This document shows, one piece after another, positions 56,664 to 64,000 of a stretch of 64,000 nt of DNA; the first letter of the stretch is position 1; every line of letters begins with the position of its first letter. The notes beneath the pieces are model-generated. The model searched no databases. It was not told the origin of the DNA and saw only the letters and a program-made list of their open reading frames with translations. Source of the DNA: Silene latifolia (lineage: Eukaryota; Streptophyta; Magnoliopsida; Caryophyllales; Caryophyllaceae); NCBI RefSeq assembly GCF_048544455.1, contig NC_133536.1, positions 166,394,825 through 166,458,824 of the forward strand, in the 5' to 3' direction. Position numbers and translations under genes: made by a program.

Positions 56664-57557
56664 AACAGGTTTCGTTGGGATGAAAGTTGTGAGACGGCAT
56701 TCCAAACATTAAAAGAGCGTTCGACCAGAGCTCGAGTCTTAGCTTTACCTAAAGGGAGTGAGAACTTTGAGGTGTATACAAATGTTTCAAAGAACGAGTT
56801 GGGTTGTGTGTTAATGCAAAAGAGGAAAGTCATTGCCTATGCTTCTCGGCAGTTGAAGTCTTATGAGGAGAACTATCCGACACAGGATCTAGAGTTGGGT
56901 GCAGTTGTGTTTGCTCTCAAGATTTGGAGACACTACCTTTATGGGGCGACCTTTAAGGTGTTTTCTGATCACAAGAGTCTAAAGTACATCTTTACTCAAA
57001 AGGAGTTGAACATGAGACAGAGGTGGTGGATAGAGCTTACAGGAGACTATGACATTGATTTTATATACCATGAAGGGAAGGCCAATATGGTAGCCAATGC
57101 GTTGAGCAAGAAGAGTGTGCATTCTCTATGCACAGCTATGTCACTAATGAGGCTAAAAGATGAAGTGACCAAGATGGGTATACATGTGATTCAAAAAGGA
57201 GATACTAGAGGTGATTTGGTAGTTCACTCGGATCTTTATGATGATATTCACAGAAAACAGACTCTTGATCCTAAGATTCAGGAGTGGCGAGCTGGAGTAG
57301 AAAAAAGGACGCTGTCTTGGTTCTCTATTCATTCTGATGGGAGCGTTTGGTTTGATGGGAGGTGGTGTGTATTTAAGGATGAGGAGTTGAAAAAGGTCAT
57401 CATGACAGAGATTCATTGCACACCGTATTCAGTGCATCCAGGTGGTGACAAGCTTGATAGAGATCTTAAGAACACGTTTTGGTGGCCGGGGATGAAGAGG
57501 GAGACAGATGAGTTTGTGGCTACATGTTTGACTTTCCAGAGAGTCAAAGGGGAGTAG
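56664..57557 (+). pseudogene. Element 5 RNase H and integrase zinc finger
   Basis: RNase H signatures [40 protein letters not shown] and [17 protein letters not shown] are present. Downstream, [13 protein letters not shown] and [10 protein letters not shown] belong to the integrase finger; the second C of the HHCC pattern is replaced by Phe (CLTF, where element 4 has CLTC). Confidence 0.85.
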
Positions 57558-58661
57558 CGAATACGACAGGGTAAGATTCAGTCTCTTGAGGTACCTGAGT
57601 GGAAATGGGAATCTATCTCCATGGATTTCATCATCGGGTTACCGAGGAGCCAGCAAAGTAATAACATGATATGGGTGATCGTTGACCATTTGACTAAGTC
57701 AGCTTATTTTATTCCCATGAAAGATACGTGGAGTAAGGTGAAGTTGGAAAATGGCTACAGGAAGAATGAAGTGAGGTTACATGGAGTACTAAAGGACATT
57801 GTGTTAGATCGGGCTGCGAGGTTCATTTCTCGGTTTTGGCAAGAGTTGTAGGAATTAATGGGGACTACCTTGAAGATGAGTACTGTATTTCATCCTACAA
57901 CATATGGGCACATAGAGAGGATAATCAAGACCTTGTAAGACATGCTAAGGGCTTGTGTGATGGAGTTTGGTGGTAGCTGGGAGGATAGGTTGGACTTCAT
58001 TGAGTTTTATTATAACAACAGCTACCATACGAGTATTGGGATGGCTCCGTTTGAGGCTTTATATTAGAGGAGATGTAGGAATCCAATTTGCTGGGATGAT
58101 ATCACTAAGGCAGTGGTCTTAGGCCTACAGATGGTACAGGATATGGTTGAACATGTGAAGTTGATTTGGCAAAAGATGAAAGCAGCACAAGATTGCCAAA
58201 AGAGTTATGCGGACTTATATCGTCGGGACATTGAGTTCTAAGTTGGGGACAAGGTTCCTTTGTAGGTGTCACCTATGTGGGGGGTGATGCGATTTGGTAA
58301 GAAAGGGAAGCTAAGCCAAAAGTTCATTGGCCCTTATGAGATTTTGGATCGTGTGGGAGAGGTTGCTTATCGGTTAGCTTTATCACCAGCTTTAAATCGG
58401 GTACATAATGTGTTTCATGTATCTCAACTACGGAAATATGTGAGTGATCCTTCTCATGTGCTAGAGGTTGAGAACATTGAGTCGGATGAATCCTTGTCTT
58501 ACCTTGAAGTACCAAAAGAGATCCTAGATCGGAAGGTTTGCAAGACTAGAACTGGGGAAACAGTGTTGCTAAAGGTTTTATGGTCTAATCACAACGTTGA
58601 GGAAGCAACTTGGGAGGCGGAGGAAGCTATGAAGGAACACTACCCGTCTCTTTCTGATTAG
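57558..58661 (+). pseudogene. Element 5 integrase core and chromodomain-like end
   Basis: SMDFIIGLPRSQQSNNMIWV and LTKSAYFIPMKDTW mark the core. Stops occur at about 57556, 57849 and 58063. The C-terminal segment (58266-58661) has [33 protein letters not shown] and the chromodomain-like [14 protein letters not shown]. It parallels 41541-42071 of element 4. Confidence 0.85.
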
Positions 58662-58915
58662 GTATGTGTGGTTACGGGGACGTAACCATATTTCTTTTAG
58701 GGGGGGGGGGGGTAGGAGATGATCGCATAAGGTTTTGGTACGGTTTTATGCCAGTTTTGGTAAAGTTAGTGTTTGTTTTGAGTCATAATGAGTTGTGTTT
58801 GGGTTTTGTTTTCGAGTTTTCGTTGTGTTGTTGTGTCATAGTTGAGTTAGTAAGTTTGTTTTCTCGGTATGATTTTGAACTTTGAGGACGAAGTTTATTT
58901 TTAAGGAGGGAAGAC

Positions 58916-60288
58916 TGTAATACCACTGATTTATGAGCTGATGGGTTCTCTATCGAGTAGGGCTTACTCTGTCGAGTAAGTAAGTTTTGTATTCTGGAGT
59001 GTATTATGCCTGATGGGTACTCGATCGAGTAAGGGCAACTCGATCGAGTACCTTAGTTACTCGATCGAGTAAGTCGGGTTACACGAGTTTTGGCCGGATT
59101 TTGATAGCAACACGTGAGAGTTATATTAAGTGGAATCGTCAGTTTCTTTTACCTTTTTAATTTACTCAAAAACATTTTTACAAAAGAAAACAAAGTTACG
59201 TAAGTTCTCTTCTCACATTTGCTATCAAATCCAAGGGCTAGAATCGTCGGATTTCAAAGTTCTTTTATACCGTTGAGATCATCGTATTGCGGGTAAAGTC
59301 CTTGTAACGTCTTTATGTCTATTCATTAGTTTTGGTTTAAACCCTAATAAGGTGAATTGGGGATTTTGGGAGTATTGTTGATATTAGATTGTAATTGTAT
59401 GATTATGTTATTATAGGAGGTGATTTCGTAGAGGAACGCTTTTGATCCGCTGCTTGTGGTTGTTGATCGGTGATTTCATTCTAGGTAGGGTTTCCCTACT
59501 CAGTTATTGTGTAAATGATTATAAGATGGTTGTTGTTTGATTGGCATGTGATTATATCGTAATTGGTTTTGGAATTGTTGATATTGTAATTGGTGGTTGT
59601 TGATAATCTATGGTTCGCGAGGTGCGCTCTCAGCTGAGTGGAGTCACTTGCGGGAGTGGCTTCACGCCCTTGATTGTCACAAGGGGGATGTGCACATTAA
59701 GGAACTTGGGTTATTCGCTCGATGGAGATGAGCGGGGCTTAGGTGGGAATGGCTGCGGTTCTCCACTGGCAGTGAGGAATATCTGTTGCGATGGGTATCC
59801 TGGTAGGACTACGCACTTTAATGTATAGGACTACGCACTTTAGTGTGTAGTCAGATGATTGGTGATGTGACGGTGTTGGAGATTGTGATTGTATAGTCGT
59901 TTGTTGTTTTATCTTATTTTGTTTATACAGTAACTGACCCCGTTAAATGTTTTGAAAACTGTGATGATCCATTCGGTGCTGATGAGCAATTGTTTAGCAG
60001 GTATGGCATGGAAGCGCGCGGGTTAGCTGGGGATGAGTCACCACGAGTCCGAGTAGTAGTCTTCCGCTGTAGTGTCATAACATTTTTTTTATTTTAGTTG
60101 GTTTGGTTTTGGAACAGTTGTATCGTACTTTGCAGTTTTTGTTTTGACATAAACACTTTAAATTTATTTACTTAAAGTACATTTTTTGATGGTCACTTTT
60201 GATTAATATGCCTCGGGTAATCGAGATGGTAGCATTCTCATACATTAGGTTGCCTTGGTAAGGCACCTTGGTGTATAGGGGTGTTATA
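58916..60288 (+). repeat. Element 5 3' LTR
   Basis: 1,373 bp. A purine tract (AAGGAGGGAAGAC) precedes it. It ends TTATA where the partner has TTACA. It has a short tandem duplication of GGACTACGCACTTTA near 59811-59841. Confidence 0.95.
58947..59070. promoter_or_regulatory. ACTCGATCGAGT palindrome array in element 5 3' LTR
   Basis: Perfect copies at 59019, 59038 and 59059; diverged copies at 58947 and 58966. One 19-bp unit fewer than in the 5' LTR. Confidence 0.8.
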
Positions 60289-61137
60289 TTGTAATCCTTT
60301 GATAATCAAGTATTAATCTTTCCCTAGTTAAGCTTTAATTACTCCTTAAAATAGTTTAGATCTACTTTTGTTGGATAGTTTTCACCTTTCACTGTTTGTT
60401 TGATATTATTCCTCATCTCTTCCATAATTTAATTGTTTCTATTAGGTACATTTTAATTATCAATTGTTTGTATCATGTTGTTTTCTATTTAAGTTTTCTC
60501 CAATCCCATTTGTTTACATTTCCTTCATTATGTGTGAGTAGACTACTACTAGGATTTAGGAGGAGACTTTGTGTGGATTAAGGGTTGGCTTAACATGTTG
60601 GTATGATTTTGACACGGTTGGTACATGTCGCTTGTTTTGTGCATTGAATGTGTTTGATGAATTGCTTAGACGAAAGTTAGAGCCTTTTATCATCTTGTTA
60701 ACTCATCTTAGAACGAAAGTTTAGACTAGTAATAAGACCGCACAAAATAGGTGGGTTTAGACTAGTTGAGTAAAAACTTGGCTCGACTAAACCTAAGATA
60801 GTCTCTTATCGAAAGATAGTGATCAATCTAGTCTATACTCACCTTTCTCATTTTCATTCCAATCTTTGTTTGACCCTCACCACATCGGTAAACCCGACAA
60901 CCCTAGGCCTCTCTTTATGTGATAAAACCCGTCCTTAATCTTGCGTATATTGTTCATTACTAGTTTACATTTAGTTATATAATCAATAACCTCTTATTGC
61001 TAAACTAAACTTTGACTTAAACAAGCCAAGTAATAACTCACTCCATCCTCGAGCTCGACCCCAATTACTACTTAAATTGGACATTTATAAAATTGTTTTT
61101 GATTGGTTGTGATGACTTTTTAAACCACATCACTACA

Positions 61138-61349
61138 ACAATTAAAAAAATTAAAGAGGGATATGTTTGGGTACAACAATTGCTACAATAATTAAAATAC
61201 AAACTCAGAAAAAAGAAGAATGAAGAACCGTAATTTGAAAACATTCAATAATGGTTAAATCAAATAGAAGAAATAAAAAAAAAGAGAGAATAATTACCTA
61301 AACTTGAAAATTAAATATGAAATAAGTCATGAGAATGATAATAATGGAG

Positions 61350-61415
<66 letters not shown>

Positions 61416-61435
61416 GAGAGAGTGTGTGTGTGTGT

Positions 61436-61498
<63 letters not shown>

Positions 61499-62221
61499 AG
61501 AATTTAATTCGATGAACTTTAAAATTAATGGAGTTGTTGAATAATGTATTAGAAGAATACATAAGAGAGGGGTAAGGGCAATAAAGGAAATAAAAATACA
61601 ACTTAAATCGACAATTTGAAATGGATGGCTAAGATCTTCTCTTTTTAATTCCTAACCTCATGTGGTAGTTAGTTTTAATCCGAACCAACAATATTGGTTG
61701 AAGCCAATCAAATAAGCCATTCACCCTATTTTGGACCATCCTCTAATTTGAGGTCCAACTCTAATTCCGTCTAAGAACACATGGCATTTTCCGTCCTAAG
61801 ACCCTGCTATGATGAGTTTAAAGCACTTTTGTCTAGGGAATTTTTTCTTGAAGAGGTACCAATCATAGATTAAAGGGAGCAACAAACCGGGTGGACCTCA
61901 TTCAGAACGGTTTGCAAGAAAAGGTACAAAGGTCACTTTCAAGCCACTTTCAACCTTTCTAAACTAACCAAGACAACCCCAAAGCTCCTTTTTTACTTCT
62001 CTATGACTTTTATACAAGCCTGGCCGGTCGTTTTGATGCTTCCAAAGGAGTTTACTTTATGTTAAATAATCATTGTCTCATTAGTTTACTTTGCCTTGTT
62101 TTTAGTCTATGATTTTCAACTTGTGTAAGATCCTTGGACTAGCCATTGCATTGTTTTTTGTGGCCTCTATGAGCCCTTATATTTGTATTTGAATGTAGGG
62201 TGGAGATTCCTTTTCTTGGTC
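61138..62221. other. Non-coding DNA, including the right arm of the inverted repeat
   Basis: AT-rich DNA with the (GA)n tract at 61352-61494 and the inverted arm at 61658-61693. The later part, up to the TATA box at 62222, may belong to the LTR or leader of the retrotransposon whose gag follows, but I could not find LTR edges. Confidence 0.4.
61352..61494. repeat. (GA)n microsatellite with an inner (GT)n stretch
   Basis: About 140 bp of GA repeat, interrupted by GTGTGTGTGTGTG near 61422-61434. Confidence 0.95.
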
Positions 62222-62229
62222 TATAAAAG
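62222..62229 (+). promoter_or_regulatory. Possible TATA box upstream of gag
   Basis: TATAAAAG. Downstream, CTTAGTGCTTGG-like words recur at about 62316, 62338, 62368 and 62403 in what would be the transcript leader. Confidence 0.4.
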
Positions 62230-62635
62230 CAAAGCCAACCTTATGTAAAATTCAGATTTGATGAATTATAAACACAAGTAGAAGCTTTGCTTTCTCCTTA
62301 ATTCTTCTTTTCTTAGTGCTTGAAGAGACTCCTTTTCTTAGTGCTTGGGATTTCGTTGAACCCTTTGCTTAGTGCTTGGGCTAGCCTTAGACTTAATCTA
62401 TTGCTTAGTGTTCGGATTATGTCATATCTTTCACTCAAATTCCAATCATTAATCGTCCAAAATTTCAGTTCTTATTACATTCAAATCGTGTGATTTTCTC
62501 AAAGTTTATGTTTTAGTCCAAATTCGTACCAAGAGCCTAGGTTATAACACAATTATATCTTGTGTTAGTCTTGGGAAAAGCCTTTCTTGTGAGTTCACTA
62601 TATCCTAACTACAACAAAAACACAAAAAAACAACT

Positions 62636-63328
62636 ATGAGTGAAGAGAGGCTCACCGGAATAGAGAACCAAATGACACAACTTTATGAAAAATGCGACCT
62701 AATGTTTGATTTTTTCAATTCTATCATGGCTAACATTACAACACCAACAAGAGATGGAATACCATCTCGTGGTAGGGGAAGAGGCAGTGGTCTCATGGGA
62801 AGACGAAGAGGTCAAGGTAACCATGAAGAGAAGGCATTGTCGGATTCGGAGGAGTCCATGTTTGAGGGCTTTCAAGGAGAGCTCAACAAAGACTTTAAGG
62901 TAGAAATTCCTGATTTTCATGGTAGTTTAAGCCCCGATGATTTGCTAGATTGGTTTAGAACCATTGAAAGAGTCTTTGAGTTTAAAGCCTACTCGGATGC
63001 TAAGTCTTTTAAAGTTTCTATCTTAAAACTTAAAGGCTATGCTTCACTTTGGTATGAGAACTTAAATAACCAAAGTAAAAGGGATGGTAAGGAACCTATT
63101 AAGTCATGGCTAAAGTTGAAAAAGAAGATTAAAGAAAATTTTATGCCTAAAGACTACACCCAAGATATGTTCATTAGGTTGACACAACTTAAGCAAGACC
63201 AACAACCCCTTGAATACTACCTTACAGAATTTGAACAACTCACATTGCAATGTGAAATGAATGAGAAACCCGAGCAAAAGATTGCTAGGTTTGTGGAAGG
63301 ATTGGATGATAAAATCCCCTGTCTATAA
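62636..63328 (+). pseudogene. Ty3-type gag, truncated at its 3' end
   Basis: An open frame of 230 codons starting MSEERLTGIENQMTQLYEKC. An Arg/Gly-rich segment (about residues 44-60) is followed by the gag core: VEIPDFHGSLSPDDLLDWFR, SILKLKGYASLWYENL, KKKIKENFMPKDYTQDMF and PLEYYLTEFEQLTLQCEM, ending KIARFVEGLDDKIPCL. This resembles the gag of chromoviruses other than elements 4 and 5 (perhaps the Reina type). The frame ends where the sequence changes to unrelated AT-rich DNA at about 63325, so the zinc knuckle and pol are missing. The remaining frame has no internal stop. Confidence 0.75.
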
Positions 63329-63333
63329 AAGCT

Positions 63334-63351
63334 GAAGCTTTTAAAAGCTTC
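63334..63351. repeat. Perfect 18-bp palindrome at the gag junction
   Basis: GAAGCTTTTAAAAGCTTC lies directly behind the truncated gag. It may mark the end of another insertion, but no partner was found. Confidence 0.5.
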
Positions 63352-63599
63352 CTATTGGCTGCAAGATTTAAGGGAAAAATAAACCCACGTTCTACACAAA
63401 TTGTTTAATTATCCTTTCTCCTCATTTCGTATTTAATTACTCTCTCTCCTCTTTTAACCTGCTTACATATTTAATTTAAGGGACTATATGATATGATATG
63501 ATTATGATTATATATCGTGTTCTTATCAAACAAATAATTTAATTTAACATGCTTTCAGATTTAAAGGTATGTACAAAATTGGTGAGGAAATGACAAGAA

Positions 63600-63830
63600 A
63601 AAATCGAAATTTTTAATTAGATCTAACCGATTCAAATAAATAATTTCACAAAAGATAAAATCTGATAAATAATGCAAAATAAAGCTTATTCAAACAAATA
63701 ATTTCACAACATCAAAATTTTAAATTAGACCAAAATTTTTAATTAGATCTAACCTATTCAAACAAATAATTTCACAAAAGATAAAATCTGATCAATAATG
63801 CAAAACAATTGGCACTTAAACCAATAAAAT
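63600..63830. repeat. Tandem duplication, ~126-bp period
   Basis: The stretch TTTTTAATTAGATCTAACC through AAAATCTGATMAATAATGCAAAA appears twice, offset by 126 bp (from 63610 and from 63736), with few differences. The surrounding DNA to 64000 is AT-rich and non-coding. Confidence 0.7.
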
Positions 63831-64000
63831 TGCAGTAAAAAAAAAGACTCTAACGGAATTATTAGATTATTCTTTAAAAAAAATCAAATCATTTATAATG
63901 ACTAGATCTGAATATTTTGGTTCTTAAAATACTATACTATTTTGGAGAATTTAAAAAGAAAAAAACCTTCATTTAAGAAGTAGAAGAAAAAAATAACATA

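Larger units (their letters stand above)
52297..60288 (+). mobile_element. Element 5: Tekay/Del-like Ty3 chromovirus with palindrome arrays
   Basis: LTRs 52297-53673 and 58916-60288. Target duplication TTGTA at 52292-52296 and 60289-60293. Plus strand. Gag-pol order and residues resemble element 4, but the coding region has many stops and frameshifts, several of them TGG to TAG or TGA changes. Arrays of the 12-bp palindrome ACTCGATCGAGT lie in both LTRs and in the place of the gag N-terminus. Confidence 0.95.
51746..61132 (+). mobile_element. Second solo LTR, interrupted by element 5
   Basis: Starts TGATGTGTGATT and ends CCACATCA, with target duplication CTACA at 51741-51745 and 61133-61137. 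Without element 5 (and one TTGTA copy) it is about 1.39 kb. The end has the same kind of sequence as the other Athila-type LTRs but is more diverged. It has no clear CGNNCG array. Confidence 0.85.

Noticed and set aside
61311..61601. Leu/Ser repeat frame
   Set aside because: It is a reading of the (GA)n microsatellite.

Overview
This is about 64 kb of a dicot plant nuclear genome. The GT-AG introns, the chloroplast-targeted nuclear gene, the dense nested LTR retrotransposons and the Stowaway-type MITEs all fit that. The repeat content suggests Caryophyllales, perhaps Caryophyllaceae, but this is a guess from repeat style and not a measured assignment.

Only one host protein gene is well supported: a five-exon, minus-strand gene at 1668-5175 encoding NdhU (CRRL), a J-like subunit of the chloroplast NDH complex. 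MITE-like insertions sit in introns 1 and 3, and a 5'-truncated LINE end with a 16-bp target duplication lies beyond its 3' end. A tRNA-Asp-like sequence, probably a pseudogene, sits just upstream of its 5' end. Almost everything else is transposable element.

Layout. (1) Element 1, 5672-23844, minus: an Athila-type element with broken gag, protease and ORF1 but no reverse transcriptase or integrase; its outer LTR is truncated. (2) Element 2, 14092-21559, is nested in the gag of element 1 with target duplication AAGAC; it carries only LTRs, a tRNA-Asp primer site and one gag-derived ORF. (3) A non-LTR retrotransposon, 24236-37504, minus, with reverse transcriptase and an R2-like restriction-like endonuclease, is flanked on both sides by (TAA)n. 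(4) Element 3, 24354-33650, nested inside it with target duplication ACACC and nearly identical LTRs, has two long intact ORFs (a gag-derived ORF and Athila ORF1). (5) Element 4, 39259-48712, minus, is a Tekay/Del-like Ty3 chromovirus with target duplication ATGCA. (6) A solo LTR lies at about 49612-51073. (7) A second solo LTR, 51746-61132, target duplication CTACA, contains element 5, 52297-60288, plus strand, another Tekay/Del-like element with target duplication TTGTA. (8) A truncated Ty3 gag lies at 62636-63328.

The most striking pattern is shared by LTRs of otherwise different families. Just upstream of their TATA boxes lie arrays of short, mostly dyad-symmetric sites with a CGNNCG core, spaced about 20 bp apart with occasional gaps of about 50 bp. 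The half-sites differ by family: GACG or TCCG in elements 1-3, CTCG in element 5 and the first solo LTR. In elements 1 and 3 a second array of the same kind sits directly upstream of ORF1, in element 3 next to a good TATA box, suggesting an internal ORF1 promoter copied from the LTR. In element 5 a second array replaces the N-terminal half of gag and repeats with a period of about 113 bp. These arrays could be docking sites for a host or element-encoded DNA-binding protein. That role is inference; motif positions and spacing are read directly.
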